Below are positions 12,301 through 21,560 of a stretch of DNA of 29,346 nt, piece by piece. Under the pieces are notes generated by a model. It saw only the letters and a program-made list of their open reading frames with translations. It did not search any database and had not been told where the DNA came from. Source of the DNA: Hofstenia miamia (Eukaryota > Xenacoelomorpha > Acoela > Hofsteniidae); NCBI GenBank assembly GCA_900660155.1, contig CABFPE010000017.1, positions 27,314-56,659 of the forward strand, written 5' to 3'. Made by a program: the position numbers and the translations under genes. Each line of letters begins with the position of its first letter. The stretch's first letter is position 1.

Positions 12301-15300
12301 AACAAAGAGACTTTCCTATATAAAACCTAATTAGAAAAACACGAACATTATGTAGATGACAAGAATTGCGAAAAGCAACCCCAGCCTTTTTTACAACTTT
12401 AATAATCACTTCCAGCAGATTTCACGCGAATTTGAGAAACAATTGGATTTAATTTGCGACAGTGATATTGGCAGAATTAGCCAATCAAAAAGTTGAAAGT
12501 GCACTTTTCAAATAAAGTTGAGTGTTAATTATTTGCGAATCGCGCTTATTTTAACTGTTACTATGATAACTATGATAAAATTTTGAAATATAGCTCAGAA
12601 TAATACAATTACCTCCCTAGATTTGGAAAATTCGGGTGCATTGGAATGATTACAAGATTTTTTGGTAATAACACTTGTACAAGGGTAGTCCCAGAGGTAC
12701 CCATCCTGACCCAGAATGGTTATAGTTGTTGGAAAAATATCGCTTAATAGAAAGTGTACAATCTACACAGTATATGCAGTAGTTCTCATAAGTCAGGAAA
12801 TATTTTAAGTGAAAATAACCAATTGTAAGTAAACAGATGTAGTGTCCTGATTGGTTGAAATGCATATATAAAGGAATTTCATTTTTACGTTGCACATTTT
12901 ACATTGCATTTTAGACTGATAATGGACATTGTCACTCGCATTTGTATCGTTAAGCTATATTATGCTAATAACAGTAGTCCTTCTCTAACATTGAGGGGCT
13001 ATAAACTAGAAAGACCACTGCACCAGGATTTTTTTGCACTTTCTGCCATTACAGGATTAATAGCAAAGTTTGAATCAACAGCTCATTTCAAGATTCTCTA
13101 CGGTCTGATCATCCTTCACTAGAAGTGAAGTGGTAAAGAAAGAATTGGATATTCAAAAACGTAATAACCCACTTGGTTTAGCAAGTGCTAGTTCTATATC
13201 AAGAGCTACAGATATTCCCCGTGCCGGAATAAATAGAATCCTAGAGCATCATGTTGGGTTATATCCCTACAAATTAAAGAGCACACAAAACATCACTGTG
13301 GATGACAAAATCAAGCACTTAAAATTTGCAAATTTCATTAAAAACCATGATGAGATTGAAACCATTTTATCGAACGATGAAACAAACTTCTCTTTAGATG
13401 GTGCAGTAAATCAGCATAAAGCCATAATATGGGAAACAAAAGGCCAAGAAAAACACATCAAATCCCTCTGCACTTACCACACTCAACTGTATGGATGGGA
13501 TTTTCCAGTGAATTCAAACTGAAGCCTCATTTTCTGATGGAACAGTCACAAATGAGTCATACAATCAAATGCTTAAAACCCACCTCATTCNNNNNNNNNN
13601 NNNNNNNNNNNGAAACAAACTTCTCTTTAGATGGTGCAGTAAATCAGCATAAAGCCATAATATGGGAAACAAAAGGCCAAGAAAAACACATCAAATCCCT
13701 CTGCACTTACCACACTCAACTGTATGGATGGGATTTTCCAGTGAATTCAAACTGAAGCCTCATTTTCTGATGGAACAGTCACAAATGAGTCATACAATCA
13801 AATGCTTAAAACCCACCTCATTCCAAAACTGTGAAAAAAGCATAAGCTCAATCATATAACCTTTCAACAAGATGGTGCACCACCACATTTTGGAAGGATA
13901 GTTACAGCACTTTTAACCGTCACTTTTGGAGAAAGGGTTGTTGGTCGTGGCTTTAGGCAGGTCTCCTGACCTCAACGCATTAGACTTTTGTTTCTGGGGG
14001 ATGTTAAAAACACGTGTATACCGCCGAGGCTAACCACAAAATCTCCAGCAATTAAAAGAGCGGATAGAATACACAGTGTATGGTGATCAGTGAAATTGCG
14101 AGGTCAGTGGATAATTTGAATTACCGTTGTGACTGTGATTGCAAGTGAGGGAAATAATTTTGAATATTTAGTTTGAAATTCTCCTTTATATACAAACAGT
14201 TTATACATTATTCTTGTTCAAATAGATTTTTATGTTGGCTATTGTCAGTTAAATTACTTCCTGACTTACGAGAAGCACTGTATTTACAGGTTGAAATGTA
14301 GGCCATCAATAGTGGAAGTGAGTAGTGATTGAGAAAACGGAAAAAATGGATTATCGTTATTTAACAAAGTACATATTTATAGATGAAAACAGTTTCGTGA
14401 TGATGCTTCAATTGATTGTTTACCGAAGGTTAAGAGTCGTTTTATAACGATGGATGAAACACTGGCTAAAAACACTACACCTTGAGAAGAAGAGTCAAAA
14501 GAATAAACTCAAAATGAATACACAGGTTTCACAGAAGGCAAAGACGATTGTGTCTGTAGGCAATGTCAGGACGTTAAGTTTTTGGGATGTGTCTGAAATA
14601 TTTTCCATTGACTATCTTGAAAAAGGAAAACAATCAACGCGAGTATTATGAGAATATATTGAAACATTTGAACGAAGGAATCAAGCAAAAACAACCGCAT
14701 TTTGGAGAAGCAGAAAATGTGCCATCAAGACCAGCTGACGAATGTGTTATTGCAAAAGCCAAAATTATGGAAGAAAGTTTAAGCTGCTACCTCATGCACC
14801 CCATTCGCAAGATTTCGCAACCTCTGGCTACTTAAAACAATTTCAATATAGAAGTGATGTCGGCAGTCAATGGCTATTTTGAGGAACATGATTATTGCTG
14901 GTAGAAGTATATATAACTGAAAGGAAATTGTTGAAAACTATTTTTTCAATGATTTTCTTAGTTGGGACGAGTACTTCTACATTTTTATATTTAGTTTTCG
15001 TTTGCTAGCAACTCATGAGCTGTAATTGAGAATCGCGTTAAATGGAAAAACGGAAGTTGAAGAAGCCTAAATTCAAGCAAACCTTTCTGGAATTTCAAAT
15101 AAAAAACAATATTTTGAATTGAATTCTATTCAAACATGAAGATTTTTTTCGCAATCACATGTGTGCATTGCAATTAAAAAAATTTACGCTTCACCTGTAT
15201 TTTCTGTATTACAATGCTCAACATTTGATTTTTCTCAGCGATTTCCATATAAACGCAGGTGAGCACAGTAAATTTACTACAGAATACTTGTCCAAGAGAA

Positions 15301-17954
15301 AACGCTCTTTAAATTGACAAATTATGAATAAAATGCAAAACATCAATAGAACATTTATTCATTAGGGTGGATCGACTTCATATGCAAAAATATTTAGGTA
15401 GGAATTTCTTTCCGATCTATATTCCCTTCCCCTCTGTTTTGTATCATAAAAGAGGTATTTTGTTAAATATTTGAAACATTTGAGTGATATTTAGAGGTCC
15501 CCAAAATGACAGTTATTTTAAGGACTTAGCCAATGCATCTATGTAGAGAACTTAGAATTTATAGCAATACTTAGAACAAATTAAAAAACACAAAATTCGT
15601 GGTTTGGCTAAGACATACGACTGTAATGAATTACCTGCACCAGTGGAAACAGTAACGAGTGTTGATCTTTGTTGTAGAATAGAGCGAACAGCTTCTAACT
15701 GAAATGGTCTAAGAGTATTGAATCCTATTTTCTTAGCTGCCTGTTCAATGTCAAAATCAATGCCCTTGACGGATGGAGTGAATGCTTTCTTGTTTACATG
15801 AAATACATTGTCGCGCTTGATGTAAGTGCGACTGCGAGACGAAATATCAATCCCTTCAGCAAGACGATTTAGTATTTCATTTTCTTGAGCATGCAGCTCA
15901 GGTACCTGACTGGATATTGTGAAGTTGGCGTCAAGACCCTAAGAATAATTTTCATACATACATTGAAATCCAACCTTTTCTGCAGTATTCCAATTATTTT
16001 AATTATAATGTGTGTAATAAGAAGTTACCAGACTTTTCCAGAAAATTGCAAAATATTTTAAATTACATTGGCAAAATGAAAAATGCTTATAAACAGTTTT
16101 ACAATATTGACAAATTTTTGCCACTACGATTTCCGTTTCTAATGCTGTTTAATTGAGGTAAATAGAAGCACTCCTCAGAATTTCTTCGATATCCTCGATC
16201 AAATCTACAATTCGCTGACAAGTGGAACCTCTGAATAAACAAAATTGTACCTCACGAACAAGTTGCAATTGAATGATTACAAGAAATAAAAACGTCAAAC
16301 TGCTTTCTCACATTTTTGAAAAATTTTCTCCAAGCCTATTAAAGAAATTTGAAAATCTTTTAATGTTGAAACATCTTTGAATGTATTACCATGCTAAAAA
16401 TCATTCCTGTGCCTGAAGAACATCTGTTCAATGACAACTCTCATGTATTCAGAAAATAATTAGAAGATTTAAGGTTCATGTATCCGGCAGCGAAGAGAGA
16501 ATTCGCGCAAAGGAAGATCCACCTACAAGTGATCGCGACTAGGCATAAATGAAAGGAGACATTTGATACTAATCTATTCGTTATATTTTATTTATAATTA
16601 ATAATAAAATGAGAATTTGAACAAATTCTAATTCTGATTTAACTTAAAATTTGACAATGCATATTAAGAAATTTTCAAATCCTTGTTTATGAATATCTAT
16701 GTGTAAGTGTGCTCTAAGTAATGGCGAACATTGTTTTACAAATCATACCAGAACTTCTCCAATGAGCTATCCAATTTTATTAGAACTCTTGAATTGAGTT
16801 ATCAAACAGTTCATGGATTGTCAAATTTGAATTTTCCTATATGAATGATAAAATTGTGGATTGACAAAGTCCATTTTCAATCATAATGTACAAAATATAG
16901 AAAATTAAGGTTATAAATATCAAACAGTTAAATTAAAACAATATTAAGTTACCTCATTTCTTGATTTCGTAGGACAGTTTGCAGCCCAATGACCAAATTC
17001 GTGGCAATTAAAACAAACATTATCGCGATTTAGAGAGCGACTTATCATTTTCGCTTTCCACAACTTTCGTTTTTTAGCCCCATCGCTCATCACCCCACGA
17101 GAGTAACACCGTTTCTTCATATTAATACGCCGAAAGTTGTTCTTCATCAGGCTAGGGCTGCGTGCTCTTTTTCGACAGTTTTTATTGCTTGGACGATGGT
17201 TAATTTCATCAGAAATAAGGTCATCTAAATTCTGTTAAGTATGAGTTAACATGTTCATTAAATTTTGACTGGAAAGATCGAAGTATATGATGCATTCACT
17301 AGGTAATCTGTCTAACTTGTTATAATGATTAAAATGTTAAGAAAAAAATAAAACTTAATAAAGCAAATCTCAGATTTCTATTTCAAACTGGAAGAAATCT
17401 TTATAATCACCCCTACACCTACTAAATGCATCCATTTTCACTACGAAATATATATTAAATAACAAACGTTGTAGTGTTTCGGGAGTGGAATGAATGGTGT
17501 CTCTGGATGGCAGTGATATCTCTTCATTGAATGATGAATCCACCGCTTGTCTTTGAGGTGACGTGCTTTCATATATTGAATTAGTGGTTACACTTGAAAC
17601 ATTTACATTTTCTTTATTACTTGTACTAGAAGGTAGGTCCTCATATGCATTTAGAACGGCTGTTTGGATACGAAATAAATGAGAATTTCTTATTGGAGGC
17701 TGTACAGGTGAAAAGATATCGCCAGCAGTGTCGTCTTCGCTAGCCTCTTCCCTGATAATCGAAGACTGTCTATCACTAACGTCTTTAGAAGCTTGTTTTG
17801 AGCTTGATTTCTTAAGCATCTTCAAACCTTTCAGGAGTTTCGAAGCATTAGAAAATTGAAGTTTCTTACTCAACTCTGGAAGAACTTGAGAGCACTCGTT
17901 TGATGTTTTATCTGTTGTCTTTCTATTTAAAGAAGCATTCCAAGCATCACCCAT
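5119..17954 (-). CDS. RECQL4: RecQ4-type DNA helicase, six exons
   Basis: The exons are 17954-17445, 17231-16953, 15938-15635, 12315-12077, 8183-7778 and 6377-5119. All introns are GT...AG and all phases agree, giving 2997 nt and 998 residues. RecQ4 is an ATP-dependent 3'-5' DNA helicase that acts in replication start, repair and telomere upkeep in the nucleus. The zinc knuckle is C243-C246-H251-C256. Walker A (STGAGKS) has its lysine at 366 and the DEAH box is at 464-467. Motif V (IAFGMGVDL) lies near 614-622 and motif VI (QEVGRAGR) at 642-649. The C-terminal PAKIWCIQKQFWAR block matches RecQ4, not BLM or WRN. Human RECQL4 has about 1208 residues. The Sld2-like N-terminus is not seen here: the first exon opens at a WNASLNRK motif that lies after Sld2 in relatives. 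Introns 3 and 4 are swollen by transposons. Confidence 0.93.
6400..6600. mobile_element. Foldback/MITE element in RecQ4 intron 5
   Basis: About 200 bases bounded by inverted repeats of about 35 bases. The left begins atgctacacgaaaaagtttt and the right, read in reverse, atgctacacgaacaactttt. Within it, near 6480 and 6539, are two further direct partial copies of the tip (ctgcacgagcaattttagt and ctacacgaacgattttagt). It has no coding capacity, as usual for MITEs. It lies only 23 bases from the splice acceptor of the last exon. Confidence 0.75.
7004..7568. mobile_element. MITE-like element with inverted ends in RecQ4 intron 5
   Basis: The sequence tacaactttgttcacaactt at about 7011 occurs inverted at about 7547-7567 (aagttgtgaacaaagttgta). 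A further internal copy of cacttacaacttttgttgac is near 7508. The roughly 560-base interior has no recognisable protein. The tips share the caacttttgttg-type string with the elements at 6400-6600 and 28430-28690. Confidence 0.6.
7778..8183 (-). CDS. RECQL4: RecQ4 exon: DEAH box, motifs III and IV
   Basis: This exon encodes residues 445-579 (acceptor ttacttag|GCT, donor TCTG|GTTAGT). It includes motif II (FICIDEAHCISEWSHNFRP) with the aromatic-rich loop typical of RecQ proteins, motif III (LALTATA) and motif IV (AIVIYCSQRR). The acidic residues of DEAH coordinate magnesium and activate water for ATP hydrolysis. Confidence 0.95.
8190..10140. other. RecQ4 intron 4, 3' half: nothing recognised
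   Basis: AT-rich intron sequence with no frame, repeat boundary or RNA that I can support. Short open frames here (for example minus strand 8898-9080) have no recognisable motif. Confidence 0.4.
10340..10870 (+). pseudogene. piggyBac-like transposase relic
   Basis: Broken plus-strand translation gives an acidic stretch (ADLDETHEEFHK, then DESAGSDLENKE) followed by TTLFQCFSDYIDEGFLQVIY and DETNFYAH. In PiggyBac-type transposases (PGBD, DDE_Tnp_1_7) an acidic N-terminus precedes a block ending in an E-T-N-x-Y-A motif. A following RLLIGCSKWMSLIKLHQIHQY stretch resembles the next conserved helix (F.G..I.MG..KLP....YW). At least six stops interrupt it. The open frame just upstream (10150-10344, MYNFGYAVRSYWLDITRW) may or may not belong. 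Only the first part of the family is present. Confidence 0.5.
10995..11345 (+). mobile_element. LINE fragment, RT thumb region
   Basis: Plus-strand frames give ILYDKYCFENHVEHLAK, then LMAKDYINDTF, a YCTTVWAEHKKTIY-like stretch and LDKIQRRFMKSNII. These match, in order, the F.D.L.F..HV..L, L.YG..VWG and L.KIQRR..K.I blocks after the RT domain of Jockey/CR1-type LINEs. Frame shifts occur between them. It follows the piggyBac relic directly in RecQ4 intron 4. Confidence 0.5.
11720..11880 (+). mobile_element. Possible LINE RT shard
   Basis: Translation suggests a degenerate SSQKYFF segment followed by a NNQFG/WFFNRI-like segment. This recalls the FSKIFEKL and NQFGFR pair at the RT entry of the LINE at 1040-2740. 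The match is short and broken, so the call is weak. Confidence 0.25.
12077..12315 (-). CDS. RECQL4: RecQ4 exon: motifs I to Ib
   Basis: It begins GA|AAG TCT, completing the P-loop as GKSLCYQL (acceptor tttatatag). It then shows motif Ia (ISPLVALMDDQV), the LHSGLTATQR segment and motif Ib (LLLVSPES). The donor ACACTG|GTTTGT departs from the usual GTRAGT but keeps phase 0. Just downstream of the donor on the minus strand the frame stays open for some codons, which is intron. Confidence 0.92.
12922..14040 (+). pseudogene. IS630/Tc1-mariner transposase pseudogene (arthropod-type)
   Basis: The start at ATG 12922 gives an HTH region (VKLYYANNSSPSLTLRGYK, then SAITGLIAKFEST). A frame break follows, then 13130-13522 with ISRATDIPRAGINRIL (second HTH) and LSNDETNFSLDGAVNQHKAI around the first catalytic aspartate. 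Later come FQQDGAPPHFGRIV (second acidic residue, about 13868) and SPDLNALDFCFWG-like sequence (third, about 13965). The F-x-L-x-G-x-V-N and QQDGAPPH signatures belong to a transposase group common in arachnids and other arthropods. Several frameshifts make it non-functional. Confidence 0.72.
13379..13823. other. Assembly duplication around a 21-N gap
   Basis: Bases 13379-13590 are repeated without visible difference at 13612-13823, separated only by N at 13591-13611. An exact repeat abutting a gap inside an otherwise diverged transposon is most simply a scaffold join where two overlapping contigs were not merged. Open frames crossing the N run are artefacts. Confidence 0.85.
14320..14945 (+). 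mobile_element. Mariner (DD34D-type) transposase fragment
   Basis: Frames across 14430-14890 give SRFITMDETLAKNTTP (first catalytic Asp in the T-M-D-E-T motif), FWDVSEIFSIDYLEKGK, EYYENILKHLNEGIKQKQPH and, past the decayed QDNAPxH site, a VMSAVNGYFEEHDY-like stretch. These are ordered hallmarks of Mos1-like mariner transposases. The second and third catalytic positions are eroded and the frames are shifted. Inverted termini were not clearly found; tagaagtata (about 14902) and gtacttcta (about 14970) are candidates. Confidence 0.72.
14946..15634. other. RecQ4 intron 3, 5' part: nothing recognised
   Basis: AT-rich sequence between the mariner fragment and the exon carrying motif 0. No ORF, repeat or RNA is supported. 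Confidence 0.4.
15635..15938 (-). CDS. RECQL4: RecQ4 exon: helicase motif 0 and start of Walker A
   Basis: This exon encodes residues 264-364 plus the first base of Gly365 (acceptor ttcttag|GGT, donor GCAG|GTAATT). It carries motif 0 (GFNTLRPFQLEAV), which contacts adenine in RecQ helicases. It ends in VSTGA, so the intron interrupts the ATP-binding P-loop and the lysine is on the next exon. Confidence 0.92.
15939..16952. other. RecQ4 intron 2: nothing recognised
   Basis: A 1014-base intron with consensus borders (GTAACT...TTCTTAG on the minus strand). No coding or mobile element signature was found. Confidence 0.5.
16953..17231 (-). CDS. RECQL4: RecQ4 exon: basic stretch and CCHC zinc knuckle
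   Basis: This exon encodes residues 171-263 in phase 0 at both ends (acceptor cttaacag|AAT, donor GAG|GTAACT). The NFRRINMKKRCYSRG segment and the KKRKLWKAK basic run match the conserved stretch before the helicase core of RecQ4. CFNCHEFGHWAANC is a complete CX2CX4HX4C zinc knuckle. The human protein has lost some of these ligands, so this copy is closer to the ancestral form. Knuckles of this type bind nucleic acid. Confidence 0.92.
17445..17954 (-). CDS. RECQL4: RecQ4 exon: N-terminal disordered region
   Basis: This exon encodes residues 1-170, rich in Ser, Thr, Lys and Glu with no folded domain. It contains WNASLNRK, equivalent to the conserved W-G-x-x-L-N-R segment of RecQ4, and a lysine/serine cluster (LKMLKKSSSKQASK). 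The donor is taken as TTC|GTAGTG because it keeps phase 0 with the next exon. A few bases before the ATG is an in-frame TAG, and a pyrimidine stretch ending in gtgtag lies just upstream. The ATG is therefore either the true start or the first codon of an internal exon. Confidence 0.75.
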
Positions 17955-18242
17955 CTATTCTACACAAAGAAAATGTTGAACACAAATAATATTGCACAGT
18001 AACTTTATGCGAAAAATTACAAAACGATTATAAATAAAAGTATAAAGAAAATGTTTAATAATATAAGGATGCATTCACTTGTTGTAGAAATTTATATAAA
18101 TATTCAGGTAAGCACAATAATAACTGCATTGCAAAATTTGGAAATAATTATCACAGAAAGTTAACCAAACAAATGCAATCAATTGTGCTCAAGAATAATC
18201 GTAGTATTAATGATTTTTAGAAATTAATGGCAACCAAGTCAT
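17955..18242 (-). promoter_or_regulatory. Short ECSIT-RecQ4 intergenic spacer
   Basis: About 290 bases between the ECSIT poly(A) signal and the RecQ4 ATG. They must hold the ECSIT cleavage site and either the RecQ4 promoter and 5' UTR or a splice acceptor for an upstream exon. On the minus strand a pyrimidine-rich run ending tttctttgtgtag lies just before the ATG. No Sld2-like coding sequence occurs in any frame. Its promoter role is inferred from position only. Confidence 0.35.
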
Positions 18243-18248
18243 TTTATT
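18243..18248 (-). terminator. ECSIT poly(A) signal
   Basis: TTTATT on the plus strand is AATAAA on the minus strand, 36 bases after the ECSIT stop codon. This is a plausible polyadenylation signal with a very short 3' UTR. Confidence 0.6.
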
Positions 18249-18284
18249 CAATAAAATTACAAAAATATTTCTAAATTCAAATCG

Positions 18285-18482
18285 TTAATATATATCTTCA
18301 TCATATTTGTCTTTTTTCTTCTGTTGAAACTCTGTTCTGCCCAACACCTCCAAGAAAGGTTCGATTTCAGAGCGAGCTATTACAACATCTGAAGCAGATA
18401 CACCAACTTTGAAGATGACTGATGTTTCATTAAGAATTGGATTGTCTCTAATTAAATGTTCCACCCATTCCACTGCACTTCT
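18285..18482 (-). CDS. ECSIT: ECSIT last exon
   Basis: KSAVEWVEHLIRDNPILNET and VIFKVGVSAS match the C-terminal W-I-x-x-L-x-x-x-N-P and V-(V/I)-F-(R/K) segments of ECSIT. The end is charged (QQKKKDKYDEDIY). Upstream in this frame is a TGA at 18488, so the exon must begin after it. The acceptor at 18483 (gaaag|AAAAGT) or 18478 (aaaag|TGC) are the candidates. Confidence 0.78.
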   Translation of the reverse strand, partial: RSAVEWVEHLIRDNPILNETSVIFKVGVSASDVVIARSEIEPFLEVLGRTEFQQKKKDKYDEDIY

Positions 18483-21400
18483 TTCACTAATTAAAACCGT
18501 TTGTTAATTCCTATCGTTTTGTAAGGGCTTCACATATAGTGTCATGTGATATTTTATAGCATCGTCTCGTACAAAAGATATTAGATTAGCGGTGCACAAC
18601 TCAGGGCTCTCGAGTGCATTAGTAGGAAAATTCCCTACTAAGCGAATTAGTAGCAGAATAAACTACTAAAAAGCAATATAAAAACTGTCACGTTGTCTTT
18701 ATTTATTCTAAACTTATATATGAAGTCTATAGGTGAATTGATTTTAGAAAAAGCGACTCGAAAGGTAAATGTAAACGTGTTAATTGTGTAATAAAAATTG
18801 ATTTCGTTAGAAATATTGCCTACTAGAGTTTAAAAAATGTTTATGTATAAATGCATGGGTTCAATTTAATGTGGATCCGCAAGCTACACCCAATAATGAG
18901 ATTGACCCAGCCCCCGATATTATATAATTAATGTTTCAACTGGTAGCTTCTAATCCTGAGTACTAAACAAACACATGCGTAAAAAACTGTTTTAACTTAA
19001 TGAATAACTTTCATTGTTCTGATTGAAAATGATATGGCATATATAGTAGATGAAACTTAAAATTACAAAACACCCTAATAAACCATGAATTAACAAACGA
19101 GGGCAAAAAATGAATGGACGTCGCATAGGTTCTGTATTCGTCATCATCCGGTAGCCATTCAATTTCATCTGTGTTTCTTACTGACTTAATAGCTTCTGAA
19201 CGCAGAGTCATGTACATCAATTGCTTGTCGCGCAGCCACAGGCGAGTAGGGCCTAAATACAAAACATTAGTATATCTTTCCAAACTCATGTTAATCACAA
19301 ATTACTGCTATAAAGAGATAATGATAATTAATATTAAATAAGTTAATCTGCTTTTCCCAAAGCTGAAGTACTAATTTAAACACACTTCTGTGCTACATTT
19401 TTCCTCCATAAGTTGGTTAACAACCATCATCATTTACCAACTTTGAGTGAAATCACTTTCAAAATGCGCACATCACTATTTACTGTGAAATTTACAATAA
19501 TTGCTATGCAAAAATTACTAGACCAACTTGTAGAAAAGAAGCTCTATTAAACTTAATATAATGAAGGACTAATTAAAAACGTTTGTTAATTCTCTCAGTT
19601 GAATAATAAAAGGAAGTCTTTTTTGATAAGTCATAACAGAGTACAAAATGATAAAGTAAATGTTTAAGCGAAGTGATCTAGACACTTAAGTAATGTAAAA
19701 CTCAGCTAAGATACATATTTTTGATTTAGCAAAAAGATTCTTAACTTTTTTAAAATGATTTGAAGTTAATAGCATTTATAATATCCTTTGGAAGCAAGTT
19801 TAAACTTTAGAAATTTCATACAAGCAACTTTCCTCCATTGCAAATATCTTTCAATATTACACTATATATTTATTTGATACTTCAATAGTACCTTTGAGTC
19901 AAAATTAATGTTATTCAAGAACTAGATCATAATATTTTGCTATTCTAAGAAAAGCCAGAAAAGATAAAAGCTGTAAATTTTTATTAGCATATGATGATAA
20001 ATTTAGTCAAATCTTTAGATAAATCCAGAGACAATGCGTAACATAATTATCAAAATCAAGCAGTTCTCTATTGCTCAGTTGCACGTAAAAGTGCTTCAGA
20101 TGTCGAAATTTTTTCGAAATTTCAATTGTGTGTTTGACATTAAGTTCTGTACGGACAAATGACTTTTGCACTAAAACACTTACCAAATAAGCTCATTAAA
20201 TTTATATATTATAAAAAGTAGACCACTTGAAGTTATGGGGAAAATCTACTGTGAAACATTTCCATCGTTAACCTGCCTGATTTCTAGTAAAACAGCAAAC
20301 TTGTAACATTTTACACGTCAAATTAAAACTTATCTCGAAGTTAAAATTTCTTGGAAATATAAGGAAGGTCTCTTACAAAATTTTATCGCTGGAAATATTA
20401 TTCATTGAATATTGAAATAATGCATCTCCAATTTTTTTTATATGAAATTGAATCATTATGAAAGTTATTTCTTATGGAAATTTTATATGATTTTTAGTTT
20501 CCATTTTGGGTTTTCAGCCTACAGAAAAATGCAAAGGGAGATACAACATAACACCCTAAGCACTGTTCACTTAAAGAAACAAACGACTACATTAATTCGT
20601 ATATTCTGAATATGCGAATAGATATTATTAGAAATGACCTTCGACAATAATCGGTAGATGTGTGGGATGTTGTGACAATGAATGAATTTGGTCGTCATTC
20701 TGACTGGACACTATGTATGATGAAGCTGATTCCACCTGCTCAATGTGCTGATCAAAATCAGAAATTCTGCGAAGCGCCAAGGATGATAGCTGAAAAGGAT
20801 CTGTTGGGAGGACTTGCGGAAGTGGATAAGGATTCATGTTTCGAAGTTTACCTTCCCAATACATGAGTGAAAATAACTTTTGAAAAACATATGTTTCCAC
20901 TGTAAATACACTCTCCAAAATACTAATGGTTTCTTTATTTGGTATGACAAAGTGTTGACTCATTTCCTAAAAAAAATTAAGCAATCAAATATTCAAAATG
21001 AAGTTATTGATATATGAAATTCCGAGAGAATGCATTATAGAAATTTTGATCAAGTCATCACCGAAATCATTTTGAAGTAATATATCTGCATTTATGGCTT
21101 AGCAGTGTATAATAAAATCTTAAAATGGCTGCACCTTGATAAATTACTTAAATAGAAATGGTATTTAATGTCTCGCAGACATGTGTAGCATGTTTTGTGA
21201 ATGCAGTAAAATTAGCTAATCTTGACAATAATTACCTCAAGAATATCCATTGCTAAAGTTTGTTCATGAGGAGCAAGTCGCAAAATAGATGACCAAAAAT
21301 TTACTGCACGTAGTGGTCCTCTGGGAAACTGATTAAGAAGTAAATTATACGCACGGATATCTTTTTCGACATCGAAGGCATGCATGTATTCAATTGCAAC

Positions 21401-21521
21401 ATAACAAAATTCCATAAAACCCCACTTTCTAATGGTTTTTGAAGAATATCTAAAAAATAATATGGCATGCATAACATTGTATGTTACAATATTAAACATG
21501 GAATAATCAGCGTCTAATAGT

Positions 21522-21560
<39 letters not shown>

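Larger units (their letters stand above)
12773..14282 (+). mobile_element. Tc1/mariner-superfamily element in RecQ4 intron 3
   Basis: The left end (gcagtagttctcataagtca, from about 12776) and the right end read in reverse (acagtgcttctcgtaagtca, from about 14281) form inverted repeats of about 50 bases. These go on to matching tcagg-aagt-aa-tt and aataacca/aatagcca segments. TA dinucleotides flank both ends. The interior is a broken transposase. The real element is shorter than drawn, because a 212-base segment is repeated around an N gap (13379-13823). Confidence 0.8.

Noticed and set aside
13429..13755. Open frame running through the 21 N bases
   Set aside because: Both halves are the same duplicated transposase segment; the fusion exists only because of the scaffold gap.
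18590..18670. hAT-like tip (cagggctctcgag) and small inverted repeat ttagtagg/cctactaa
   Set aside because: No matching opposite terminus or 8-base target duplication was found, so no element could be defined.
20660..20866. Plus-strand open frame of 68 residues
   Set aside because: Antisense shadow of ECSIT exon 4.
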